A stretch of 64,000 bases of DNA from Trema orientale. Lineage: Eukaryota; Streptophyta; Magnoliopsida; Rosales; Cannabaceae. The stretch is taken from contig JXTC01000103.1 in the NCBI GenBank assembly GCA_002914845.1, positions 194,732 through 258,731 of the forward strand, read 5' to 3'. Under the pieces are notes generated by a model. That model had not been told where the DNA came from. It saw only the letters and a list, made by a program, of their open reading frames with translations, and ran no database searches. This document shows, piece by piece, positions 35,731-47,397 of this stretch. Both the position numbers and the translations under genes were made by a program. Within the stretch, counting starts at the first letter, position 1; the number at the start of each line of letters is the position of its first letter.

Positions 35731-36008
35731 GTCTTGTTCTTGTAAAGGGATTCAGTCTCTTCTTGCATTGTTATCATCTATAAGGATACATCTGGGCTTT
35801 TAGTAGCCTCATAGAAAGTTGTTGGCTCTCTATTATTTGTTAGAAGATAGTATACAATGTTGCTTTCAGTGACATAATCTAAATGCCATGCCAGTGTTCT
35901 TCTCTCACGAGTTGACCGACGGATTTCAGAAGTCTCTTCCTCGACTGGTTCTTCTTCGTGTTATGGTGCTGTCTAAGAAGAATCTAAATCTTCATCATTC
36001 TTTTCTAC

Positions 36009-36983
36009 CTAAACTGCAGTAGTTTTTAGATTACTATCATCTCCCTTCTCTTGCAGTTTGTTTTCTGAAAATATCACATCTCTGCTAATGACAACCTTAT
36101 GAGTAGTGGGATCCCATAAGCGATACCCCTTAACTCCTTCAGCAAATTTCAAGAATATATATTTTGCGGACTTTGAATCTATTTTTGTGATTTCTTGAGT
36201 ATTGTATATCACGTACACAGGATTTTCACACGTATGTAAGTGAGAATAATCAGCTGGCTTATCAGTCCACATCTCCATCGGTATCCTCAGATCAATCGTG
36301 GTTGATGGAGACCGATTGATCATATAATAAGTGGTTTTGACTGCTTCTGCCCAGAATATCTTGGGTAGACCTGCAGCTCTCAATATTGCTCTTGTCTTTT
36401 TCAATAAAGTTTTATTTATCCATTCTGCCACTCCATTTTGTTGAGGAGTGTATGTCACTGTGAACTGCCTCTTGATACCTTCTTATTGACAAAAATTATC
36501 AAATTCATCGCTTTTATATTTTCCTCCATTGTCCGTCCTCAAACACTTGATCTTCTCTCTAGATTCAAGCTCTACCCGCGCTTTAAATATTTTAAAGACT
36601 AAAAACACATTTTCCTTCTTCTTGATAGGATACACCCAATATCTCCTAGAGTAATTATCAATAAGAGATACAAAGTATCTAGCTCCTCCTAGGGACATTA
36701 CCGGTGCTTGCCAAACATCAGAGTGAACTAAGTCTAGAACTTTTTTACTTCTAGAACTAGATGTGCTAAACTTTAATCTATGTTGCTTACTTGTGACACA
36801 ATACTCACAAAAGGGTAAAGATACATGTGTGAGACTAGGAAGCAGCTTCATTTCAGAGAGAATCTTCAAGCCTCGTTCCGACATATGGTCGAGCTTACGA
36901 TACCATATTATCGTTGATACTTCTCTGGAATTTGTTGGAGTAACTGATGCCTCTACTTCCATCAGTGTATCTCTTTTAAGCAC
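36009..36983 (-). pseudogene. copia integrase, fossil
   Basis: The zinc-binding head (HMSERGL...CEYC) and core (DLVHSDVW, YFVSLIDNYSRRYWVYPI, LRTDNGGKY) are followed by TPQQNGVAEWINKTLL and the ENPVYVIY region. This is the Ty1/copia integrase pattern. The copy is broken. Confidence 0.9.
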
Positions 36984-37142
36984 GTATAAATTTACTGCGA
37001 TCTTCTATGCTTTTATTACTACAAGTACACCTTTCATGATTTTCATGATCCCATTCTCGACACAAGTTTTGCAACCAAGATTATCTAATTGTCCCAGAGA
37101 TAATAGATTTTTCTTCAGGCCCTTCACATGTCACACTTCTTG

Positions 37143-38183
37143 AATAGTATGAATAGTGTCATCGTATATTTTTATCTTGATAGTGCCAATCTCATCAATC
37201 TTTAAGACATGATCATTATCTATGAATACAGATTCTCTAGAGATAGGTTCGTATGTATGAAACCACTCTCTGTGAGAAGTCACAACCATGTTGCTCCCAA
37301 ATCCACTAACGAAATATCAGTGAGCTGCCTTCTGTCCTTAGAACCGTTGCTGCTTCGCTATACAGGATTTCTCCATCATCTGAAATACTTGCAACGTTTC
37401 CCTGAGCATTTGATGACTCGGGGTCTTTTCTTCTGGAATCTCCATTCTTCTTGAGTTGCCAACATTCTTTTTTGATGTGCCCTTTCTTGCCACAGTGATA
37501 ACACTTGACATTCTTCCTATTTCTTGACTTTGATCTACCATGACTCTGACTCCCATTGGGGCCACGCTCCGTTGATCTCCCTCTTATTGTCAAAGCCTCT
37601 GCTTGCTGTGAATTTGTCAATCTGTCTTCTTTGTTCTTACGCCGATTTTTTTCTTCAAGAACAACAGCTGTAAGATCGTTGAAAACTAGAGTTGTAGTAT
37701 TACTAGTCACATTTACAATAAGCTGATTATATGAATCAGGTAGACTCTGAAGTAAGATTTCTGCATGTTTATTATCCTCTATTTTATGCTCCATTACTGT
37801 GAGCTGCGAAAATAGAGTGTTAAGGATGTTGATGTGGTCGGTCACCATTGTTGATTCTGCTATCCAAAGGATATAAAGCTTCTCTTCAAGAAAATTATGT
37901 TGTGAAGTGACTTGGCCTTATACAACTTTATCAGCGTATCCTATATCTTTTTGGCTGACTTCTTCTCTTTGATGCTCGACAGAACTCCATATGCTAGCAC
38001 CAGATACAAGTTATTGATAGCATTGCTATCCATCTCGTCCCACTTTTTATCATCAAGAATCTCAGCAGGTATTTCTCCAATTATTGCTTGGCAATTATCT
38101 TTTCTCAATATTGTCTTTATCTTCATTTTCCACATATAGAAATTACTCCCATTGAACTTCTTAATATCGAATTTCACCACCAT
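37143..38183 (-). pseudogene. copia gag and protease region, fossil
   Basis: Gag opens with KFNGSNFYMWKMKIKTIL (from about 38165). It continues through the NILNTLFSQL and LLQSLPDSYNQLI blocks and ends in a CCHC knuckle, CYHCGKKGHIKKEC (about 37460-37505). The region below 37330 corresponds to the protease. The copy is broken. Confidence 0.88.
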
Positions 38184-38338
38184 TTTTATTCATCACGATT
38201 TGTTCAGTTACCACCGTTTCAGTGTATGTGAACAGTACCGTATATATGAATAGTATTATATACATGAATAGTACTGTACATATGAATAGTACCATACAAA
38301 TGAATAATATGTATATGTGAATAGTACTCTAACCAATA

Positions 38339-38350
38339 GCTCTGATACCA
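38339..38350 (-). other. Primer-binding site (initiator tRNA-Met) of the second copia
   Basis: Minus-strand TGGTATCAGAGC directly adjoins the 5' LTR. Confidence 0.9.
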
Positions 38351-38351
38351 C

Positions 38352-38861
38352 TATTAGGAGATCATCTTTACGGAAGCGACAACACACAGCTAAAATACGA
38401 GTTGAGAAAATTTGGGTAAAATGAAATAGATAAGGCATACAAAAGATTTAACGTAGTTCATCTAATTTAGGTTACATCTATAGACAAGGCTATGAAGAAT
38501 TTTACTATAAAAAGGATATTACAATTTATTTCTCTCTAAATATAATGAGAGGACAAATGAACCTCTCTCTCTTGAAATAGGAGAAAATACTTTCTCTAAA
38601 TAATTTAAGAGAAAACAAGTGGAACACTAAGAGAAATTCCTAGGCTTGAATTCTCTCTTAGAAAGGAAGAGGATTTTAGAATGGGATAAAGAATGGTTTG
38701 GAAGAGAGGGGTATTTATAGTTGAGTCCCCTCTCCTATTCTCCCATTTTTCATTTTTTTATATACATATGGGCGGCACCGCAGTCAATGCTGTATATATG
38801 AATGCCGCTTCAGCCGCAATTGAGGAATGCGGCATCAGCCCCATTCTTTGACTTTTCAATA
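38352..38861 (-). repeat. 5' LTR of the second copia element
   Basis: It is the partner of 33684-34179. It ends next to the primer site and has a TATTTATAG-like box near 38710-38720. Confidence 0.88.
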
Positions 38862-39150
38862 TAAATGAAGGAGAGAAACCAAAATCCTATCTTTTATTTG
38901 GTAAGAAAAGGGAGAATATTGTGTTTATGTATTGATTACTCTACTACTTAAATGTGAATTTTTATCCTAAAATCTCTCCAATTTGTAGGAGATTAAATAT
39001 TATTGAAAATTTTAAATTTATTACTTATTCCATTCCTACCAAACAACCACAGGCCTAATCCAAATCTATTCATTAATCTTTTTGTCATTCTCCTTTCCTT
39101 CTTCCTATTCTTCTATTATTCTCCTTCCTACTCTATAGTAGGCCAATCCT
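38862..39150. other. Flank of the copia element, no gene
   Basis: AT-rich. TTTGGTAAGAAAAGGGAG here and TTTGGCAAGAAGAAAGG at 33588 hint that the copia inserted into an older small repeat. Confidence 0.3.
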
Positions 39151-39159
39151 TTATAAATT

Positions 39160-39685
39160 GGTTAATGACACAAATGGTCCCTAAACTATCCAACTTGTGG
39201 TAATTTGGTCCTCAAAATTTTAATTGTAATAATTAAGCTCATGGGTTTTCTGATTTGTAGCAATATGGCTAGACTATCTAAATTCTAACATGCTATTAAA
39301 TTTTTGACCAAAGACATACGTGAGGAGTACATGATGGCCTACGAAAGGTAATCTGAAAATTTCAAGCATAAAAATGAACAATCACAGAAAATGTTCTCTA
39401 AATTTGCAACTCCATGGAATCGTAAAAAATATAAATAATACATCTTTCATTCTCTCTAAATTCTTTTATTGAGTTTATTTTCCTTTAAATACACTTTCAA
39501 ATGATACAACATTCTTCTCACATGTGTTTTTTGTCAAGACTTTAATAGCATGTTATAATTTAGACAGTCAAGGAACCAAATTGCTTCAAATCAGAAAGTT
39601 CAGATGCTTAATTGTCACAATTAAAACTTTAAGGACCAAATTACCATAAACTGGATAGTTCAGGGACCATTTTTGCCATAAACCC
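39160..39685. mobile_element. Foldback/MULE-type element with long inverted termini, copy 1
   Basis: The first 150 bases and the last 150 bases are inverted copies of each other (left GGTTAATGACACAAATGGTC; right inverted GGGTTTATGGCAAAAATGGT). TGGTAATTTGGTCCT and AACATGCTATTAAA occur on both arms. A perfect 9-bp duplication, TTATAAATT, flanks it (39151-39159 and 39686-39694). It is 526 bp long and has no coding capacity. A relative lies at 55361-55877. Confidence 0.85.
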
Positions 39686-39694
39686 TTATAAATT

Positions 39695-41500
39695 CATTAA
39701 TTTCACTTCTATGGTTAACTAATGATACTTTATTTGCACAACCTCATAAGTTGGGTAAAAAGTAATAGTAATTATAAGAATTTGTGACACTAAAGGTCTC
39801 AGAATTCTTTATTTAGTAATGATTTAGTCCCTAAATACAACAAGTGTTCAAAATTTTAGTAACAATAAATCCCTTTTCTCTTCATAATTAGTGTAAGATT
39901 GAAAACATTTTCAATTGTATTTTTCGTGGTTTTTTTTTTCTTTATTTAATTTTGTCTATGAACATGCTAGAACGATAGAAGAGAACTGAGTTTATTTTTT
40001 AAATTTTTAAAACCCTTATTCTTATCAATGTTCCAATTGAAAATATCTATTATTTTTCTCCATTTCACTGCAGATTTATTTTTTATTTTTTACTTTAACG
40101 AATTTTTTATAATTTTTAAACAAATTTGTAGAAAAGAAATAATTTAAAAATTGCCACATCAGTAAATTCTGTCAAAATATACCCAGAACTTAATAGAAGG
40201 ATCATTTTCGTTACAAATGAATAAACAAGAAAAATGAATGCAACCAGAAAATAAAAAAAACTTCAGAGGCAAAGATCATGATTCGGGGGGGAGAAAAAAT
40301 ATAATTTGTCTTTAAAATTAAGTCAATACTTCATGTAACTAAATCTATGAGAAAAATTGGCATGCTGACATCCAAGAACACCATCTGTCAACCTAGTCTT
40401 GCATAGATAACTCTGACCTGTTGTGAGGAATTCGGACCAACGTGTTTGTCTCACAGTGATTATTTGGACTATATAGCTTCATTATCTGATCAATTGACTT
40501 GGGTCAACATTTTTAGCCAACGAGTTGTCTCACAGTGATTATTTGGACTATATAGCTTTATTATCTGATCAATTGACTTGGGTCAAATATTTTTAGCTCA
40601 CCTCATATTGACTAATAAAGGAAAATCTTGAACATATTAGGATACTACCTACTACTATGTTGATCAGCTCACAACGGAGGTCGGGCTTACCTGAACGAGG
40701 CTGGGCCTCTAATACACAATACAGTCTACAGATGGGGAAGGCTACTAGTAATAGTATCAGCTCACAGCTCACAACAGAGGTCGGGCTTACCTAAACTGTT
40801 GCTATATGCAGATTCGTCTCATGCGTCATCAACGTTCAACGCCCAAGTCCAAAAGTTGTGAACACATAAATTGCAAAACAAATAAAAAATAAAAATAAAA
40901 ACATTGGACCAAATAAATTGCAAAACGCCAAATAAGGATGTTGTAGCTTGTAACGTCGAGTTCTTGAGATACTTCTTAATTACTCAACAACACAACTCGC
41001 AAGTCAATAACATTTGATGGTAGCTCCACAATTAACAATTTCTTTTATTTTCCTATTTTCATTTTTACTTTTTTGTTCTGAAGGATGGACCTCTACGACA
41101 TTTGGGCTTGGGCATAATGGTTACTATTTTACCCATAAATAAGACCAACCCTTTTATGAAAAAATGTTCGAAATTCATAATTCTAAATGTTTTTTTTTTT
41201 CAGATAAATTCTAAATGTTAATGAGAATAAGGTGCTCTTATATATAGTAAAAAATGTGACAAAATGTTCGATCATTTTTCTTTTCTCTTTTTTATTTTTT
41301 AGAGAAAAAAGAAAAAATTTGCTCATAGCTTCAAAAGGTAACTTAGTAAAAGTCTAAAAGAAGCATTAGTTATAAAGTATAAAATTACTTAGCTCTTTAG
41401 TAATTTGTTTGAAAGATTTTTTTTTTAAATGTTTACCTCTCGAACTAATAATCATAGTCTGTCCTAAATTATTGAAAACTTTAACGAGATAATGTGTGGA
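39695..41500. other. Gene-free DNA with short tandem duplications
   Basis: A 79-base unit is duplicated around 40441-40600 (CTCACAGTGATTATTTGGAC starts at 40450 and at 40529). A second repeated phrase, AGCTCACAAC.GAGGTCGGGC, starts at 40666 and 40766. No gene is recognised. Confidence 0.55.
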
Positions 41501-41704
41501 TGACCATTCTTTTAATTTGTTTTAAGTAGGTGTGTAATTTTAAATCTTATAACTAAATGTCCATATCATTTAAAGTTGTCTTTTTATTTCCTTTTTTGCC
41601 CTTCCTCTATCTCTACTGAGTTGTTTTTTCTTTCCTTTTTACTCTTTTTTTAATCATTTTCTCCTGTTCTCTCTCTCTCCCTCGTTCTGTCTCTCTCTTG
41701 CTTG

Positions 41705-41708
41705 TTGT

Positions 41709-41747
<39 letters not shown>
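41705..41747. repeat. (CT)n microsatellite
   Basis: About 20 uninterrupted CT units, preceded by a looser CTCTCTGTCTC tract from 41669. Confidence 0.9.
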
Positions 41748-41752
<5 letters not shown>

Positions 41753-42986
41753 CGGGCCAAATTTTTCATGTTTTCTAGTATTTTGACTTTTTCATATTTT
41801 CTGGTATTTTGAGGTTCTTGTCCAGCAGCATTTTTGGCGAATTCGTTCTTCATCTTTGGAGGTATGTATTGTGTTGTTGATATGAATTTTGATTTTGATT
41901 TTGATTATTGTATTATGTCTTATTTTGGAGCTTTTGATTTTTATTACTAATTTATTTTGCAAGTACTGTTAATTTTTTGTATAATCTTGTCTTTTGTTAT
42001 TAATTAATATTTATTTGTATTATTCTATGTGTTTTTGAATTATTTTTCGTAATTGGTACTGGTTCATGATTTTTTTTATCGTGGTACATACATTTTTTGT
42101 AGTGGTATATGGTATTAATATTCGTTACTTTTTATTGCTGAGGATGTTCACTATTTTAGTTCAATTCATGAATTCTTTGCCGTGGTTTATGTGATTTTTG
42201 TGCTGGTATATAGTGTTTTTTCTATTTAGTTTTTGTTTATGAATATATTAGGTATATTTCTTGTTTAGTTCAAATATTTTTAGTTATGTTATATTTAATT
42301 TTTAAAGTTGTATACGGTATTTTTCCTCGTGGTATATAATTTTTGAATTATTTTTGTAATTGGTAATGGTTCATGGATTTTTTGTAGTGGTACATACGTT
42401 TTTTGCAGTGGTATATACTATTACTATTTATTGATTTTTGTTGCTGAACATGCTCACTATTTTAGTTCGATTCATGAATTCTTTGTTGTGGTATATGTGT
42501 ATTTTGCGCTGGTATATGATGTTTCTATTCTCTAGTTTTTATTTACGAACATGTTAAGTATTTTCTTTTTTGGTCCATAAATTTTTGGACGTAGCATATA
42601 GGATTTTTGTGGTGGGTATATAGTATTAGAGTCTTGTAGTTCTTGCATGTTTGTTATTTGTTTTTTGGTTCATATATTTGTGGTTGTGATATATATATAT
42701 ATATATATATGTGATTTTTGTGATAATATATTTTTGGTCGTAATATAGTATTATTGAACATATATATTGCTTTATGTTTGGTTTCTATACTTTTGTTACA
42801 TATGCTTACGAACCGTGTATAAATAATGATGTACATACTTTATTTTTTTAGAATAATGTCTGGATGACCACTTTTGGTTGTGCTTGTATACCTTGTATTT
42901 AGATTCATGTACCTGATTTATTTTTTTATAGTGTGATTTTTCATCTAGTTGGAAGTCAAACTGATTAGGGTTGTTCATCGAGAGTT

Positions 42987-43133
42987 GTTGTTCTCCAACA
43001 TATCATTGAGAAAGCTAATATTGGTAGGCCGAAAAAGAAGCGAATTCTCTCTGCTGGTGAGTTCCAGAAGAAACAAGCACAGTGTGATCGATGCAATAAT
43101 ACAGCCAAAATTGAAAAGGCTACAAGAATTTGA
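42987..43133 (+). pseudogene. Remnant of a MULE/FAR1-like transposase C-terminus
   Basis: One frame reads ...EKANIGRPKKKRILSAGEF, followed by KKQAQCDRCNNT and a stop at 43131-43133. Plant MULE and FAR1-related proteins end with a GRPKKKRI basic stretch followed by a CxxC...H..C zinc knuckle. Here only the first CxxC pair is present. No upstream catalytic region was recognised, so this is a decayed exon at best. Confidence 0.4.
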
Positions 43134-43439
43134 TCCATGTAGAATTGTAAAAGTATTTTAAAGAAGATGAAAACTCATGACCGATCACTAGGTTCTTGTT
43201 GTTAGAGTTGTAGTGATTATTTTGTTAAATTGTGTTTTATAGCAATTCGTTGTCATTATAGTTTCCAGTTTATTCTCACTTGTTCATTATTTTTTAAAGG
43301 TTCATTTGTTTTGATAAGTAGTATATCATAATATATACGTATAATGTAATATGTATTCAGAAGTATATAATCAAGAATTGTTCAAACAGAATGGTTCATG
43401 TGTTTATGTGCCTTGTTTACAGATTCATGTACCTAGTTT

Positions 43440-44720
43440 ATTTTTTCATATACATATAATATGTGAACCACACATGTAAGTTTATGAACTATTCAAGTAG
43501 CTTTATGAACTTAATATGTGCATAAGTTTGTGAATATATGAATTGAACATATAATCTATAAACCACACACTTAAGTTTATGAACCACTCAAATGACGTTA
43601 TGAACTATAGATATATTTCGTCATTCTTACACATTAACTCATATGTTGTTTATCAGTATACCAAGAAGAAGAAAAAGATTTTGAGGTGTAATAATATTTC
43701 AAAAGTATACTCAAAATATAATGAATTCAATAATATTTTCATAAAGACATAATATTTCAAATGAACATACTTTATTCAATTCTAAATTTCCCTCAATCTA
43801 ATTTCATCAAACAAAACCGTATCTTCATCGTCAATTTTATATTTCTATTTCCTTATCGCTTTCGTAGCCATTTCTCATCTTCTCTTCAGTCCAGTGATGA
43901 AGTTCTACAACCATCTTTTGTCGCTAGAATGCCATTTTATCTTGCATTACTTCTTCTAAGCTCGCATCCGTCCTCAATGCCTCTACCTTTTAGATGATGA
44001 ACATTCCATAATCAGCTTTGTTTTTATGAAAGAAACTACTAGATTTTACAAGTCATATACCAGTATAAAAGTACATATATCATATCATGTTCAAATTAGT
44101 ATAAACAATATATATTATGAGTGTGAATCAGTTCCCAAAGTAAAATTTGTGAAAGCACATAAAAATATTAACTTAAATTTGTCAATGAAAAAAATATGCT
44201 ATATGCAGTTTAAAAACCAAAAGTATGAACCATTATGGAAAAAGTATAAACTAACAGGTAAAAAGTATTAACCAACACGTAAAAAAATATGAACCAGTCA
44301 AACTTATATACTAAAAAGTAAAAACTTTGGAACTTATGTACTACACATATAAAATTATAAATCACACATATAAATTTATGAACTACAATTTTAAACTTAT
44401 AAACAATGCAAATAAACTTATGAACTACAAAGTTATAGAAAAACCAAGAGAGTTTTGTTATAAACCAAGAGAGTTTAACTATGAACTAACATAATTTAAC
44501 TATGTACCAGTACATTTTAACTATGAATTAAAATATTAATAGTATCTCTTAACACTTAAGTTATGAAACATAGTTATAAATTCATGAATTATACATATAA
44601 ATTTATGAATCAACGGAGTTTATCTATGAACCAAAAGAATGTACTAGTACAATTTGACTATAAACTAATAGAATTTAATATTGAACCAACATAATTTAAC
44701 TAATATATAAACCAAGTAAC
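43440..44720. repeat. Degenerate short tandem repeats of the AAGTTTATGAACTAC type
   Basis: Phrases such as TAAGTTTATGAACYAC and AACTTATGAACTACA recur every 25-40 bases at 43460-43610 and 44330-44700, lying between the inverted arms. No coding function is visible. Confidence 0.55.
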
Positions 44721-45549
44721 AAAATACTTGACATGTTCATCAAGATTAACCAAAGAAAAAAAAAACATATACCACAACAAAAATCATATATAACAAGAAA
44801 TAAATGAACCAAATACAAAATACTAACCATATACTTAACAACACTAAACTAGAAAAAAAAAATCATATTTCGTCACAAAAATCACATACACTACAACCAG
44901 AATTATATGAACCAAATAACAAAATATTGAACATACAATAACTACAAAACATGAATATAATATACTATCATAGAAATTGTATATACCACAAGCCCAAATA
45001 TATGAACCAAATAAGAAAATACTGAACATGTTTATCAATAATATGCACAAAACATGGAAATCATATACCACTATAAAAATCGTATATACCACAACTAAAA
45101 ATATATGAACCAAACAGAAATATTGTCCAATTACGAAAAATAATTCAGAAAAATATATAAATATACAAATAACCACTAAACTGTAACAAAAATATGATTA
45201 TACAAAATATTTATCATAATAGCAACACAAATTAGCAATAAAAATCAAAATTCTCCAATTTAATCAAGAAATTAACCTAGAAAAATTGAAAGAAAATCGT
45301 ACCTCACTCACTATATTTCGCAATGCTGGATGAAAAGCCACCGCTGGAGAAGAAGAATCGGATCCAGAATCATAACTATACATTTCAAAATTTTGTAAAT
45401 TTATACCTTTTACATATAAATTAACCAACAAATTTCTCATTAAATACTGAATATGAATTGATGATATCTTATTTCTGTTGACTAATATAAAAAAATTATT
45501 GAAAATAACTTAAAACAGCAAGCGCAAATTACCCAATTTATACATAGAA

Positions 45550-46186
45550 GCCCAGTTTGGAATGCATGATAAGCATGTGATAGGATATGATAAGATTAAA
45601 TTAATCTTATGTTTGGTGCATACATTTATTGGATACAATTAAAATAATCTACTCCTAAAATAGTACCCTTAGAAAGGAATAATCTTATCCTTTTGAGAAC
45701 TTGGGGTTGGGAGGGATTAGGAATTTTATTAAAAATAATAGAATATTTTTTATGTAGTAAAAAATGGTACTTTTCAAAATTAAATTTTGAAGGTGGTATT
45801 TTAAAAACTCTTTTAAAAGTGGTAAAACTAGAAGTAGTATTTTTCAAAATATTTTTTTTAAATGGTATTTTTGTAATAAGCTTTTAAAAATGATATTTTT
45901 CCTACAATTAAGTTATAAAAGTGGTATTTTTCTAAATTTATTTTTAAAAATGATATTTTTTAAATTAATTTTTAAAAGGTGGTATTTTTCTAAATTAATC
46001 AAACCTCAAAGGTTGTTATTTAGTTAGAAGTATGAAATACACATGCTAATTCTATTATAACAAAAAGTAGCACACCAAATATGGGATAAGATTAGACTAT
46101 AATTCTATTTTATATTATCATATCCTATCCAATATTTTAAAATAGTTCAGTACTATCATATTCTATCTTGCATACCAAACAAAGCC
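45550..46186. mobile_element. MITE with internal AAGTGGTATTTTTC repeats, copy 2
   Basis: Imperfect inverted termini: GCCCAGTTTGGAATGCATGA at the left and GGCTTTGTTTGGTATGCAAG (inverted right). The interior (45760-46000) consists of roughly 30-base tandem units TTTTAAAAGTGGTATTTTTC, the same unit as in 26648-27184. No target duplication is clear. Confidence 0.6.
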
Positions 46187-46475
46187 ATAAACTACAAATT
46201 TGCAAATGTTTAAAATGTGGAGGTATAATTTTTGCATAAGGCAAAAAAATAGGATTAAAATTACTGAAAAGTCATACATTTTTTTTTTGTAGTTATCTTT
46301 TTTAATAAAGAAAAAAAAGGTGGGATTACCAAACGAAGCCAGAAGCTACAAATTTGTACAGATTTAAAATATGGAGGTATAATTTTTATATAGCAAAAAA
46401 ATAGGATTGAAATTACTGAGAAGTCAAATTTTTTTTTTGTAGTTATCTTTTTTAATAAAGAAAAAAGGTGGGATT
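46187..46475. repeat. Tandem duplication, about 154-bp unit
   Basis: The segment 46187-46340 is repeated with differences from 46341 to about 46475. Both copies contain GGAGGTATAATTTTT, TTACTGARAAGTCA and GTAGTTATCTTTTTTAATAA. Copy 1 ends with ACCAAACGAAGCC, resembling the adjacent MITE terminus. Confidence 0.8.
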
Positions 46476-47397
46476 TTTCGTTTTTCTTGGAGGGTATCTG
46501 GCTAGGTTTCACTGCCGTTTGTTTTGGTCAACGAATGAAGCAAAGATAGGTTTGATAGTGTGGACAAGCTGTGGGACAGTTATTTTCGTATTCAAATAAA
46601 GGAATTGACTCTTCGTGGGGGGCCCAACAATTCTCTTCATTACGAATAAGGAAAGTCCCTTGGCTCATCCAAATCGAATATAATATATATATATATATAA
46701 GAAAAAAATAATAAATTTAATAACTTTTCCCATAATCCCATCCTAACTATGGTTTTTAAGAAGCTTTAAAAGAAAACAAAAAAATCCTCTACATAAGACC
46801 CAAGAGGATCAAATTTCATGAGACTCAGATTCTTCTTGAAAGACCAAAATTCTCATCGCTTACAAACGGTGAGTTTACATCCCTCTTCCCGATTTTTTTA
46901 TTAATATGGTTTCACATTTTACTTTTCTTCGGATTGATTCTTGTTCTTTTGTTTCATGTCTTCCTAAACGACTTTAGGACGCTGGGGGTATGGAATATGT
47001 ATATGCTTAGAAGTGAAGTTTACAATTTTGATTTGCTTTTTAGAGATTGCATTTTCAGTAAAGAGCAATGTATGATAGTAATGCCTTACCCGAAATGAAA
47101 CGAAATTGGGTTCACTTTCAGTAATTATTAGTGTTTCAATGTGGGTACCATATTCTATTCAGATATTTGATATAATATATTAAAATTTCTATGATTAAAG
47201 TGTTTGTAATCATTAGTAGTAGTGTGAAATCAAAGTTCAAGAGTCAAAACCTTTATATTATACAGAGGCATAAAACAACTCATCCATGAACGATTTTGAC
47301 ATGGCTCTTAAATAAATAGGTCACCCCATTAGCATACTATATAGGCTAATTGCCATTGTTTATAGTTGTAAAGGGAGCTGGTTGAAAGGAAGCTTTC
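46476..47397 (+). promoter_or_regulatory. Upstream region and probable 5' UTR intron of the nucleoside transporter gene
   Basis: No coding sequence is seen. A donor-like AACG|GTGAGT at 46868 and an acceptor-like AG near 47365-47373 would make a 5' UTR intron of about 500 bases ending shortly before the ATG at 47398. A TA microsatellite lies at 46683-46700. Confidence 0.45.

Larger units (their letters stand above)
33684..38861 (-). mobile_element. Second Ty1/copia LTR retrotransposon, minus strand, broken
   Basis: LTR-type repeats at both ends (33684-34179 and 38352-38861) enclose minus-strand gag, protease, integrase, RT and RNase H in copia order. A tRNA-iMet primer site adjoins the right LTR. 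Across the first 100 aligned bases of the two LTRs I counted about 10 differences, and indels occur further on, so this is the oldest of the three LTR elements. The gag and integrase text is of the Tork/Tnt1 type. It is a fossil with many breaks. Confidence 0.92.
41501..45400. mobile_element. Probable Mutator-like element with long inverted arms (decayed)
   Basis: The left arm (about 41870-42780) and right arm (about 44740-45300) are inverted relatives. For instance GAATTATTTTTCGTAATTGG occurs at about 42036 on the plus strand and at about 45130 on the minus strand, and TTTTGATTTTTATTRCTAAT is also shared. The left arm contains a tandem duplication of about 310 bases (42030-42340, 42341-42650). 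Between the arms lies a transposase-like tail at 43023-43133. The exact ends and target duplication could not be located, so the outer limits are approximate. Confidence 0.5.

Noticed and set aside
41650-41853. Frame with an Arg-Glu repeat
   Set aside because: It is a translation of the CT microsatellite.
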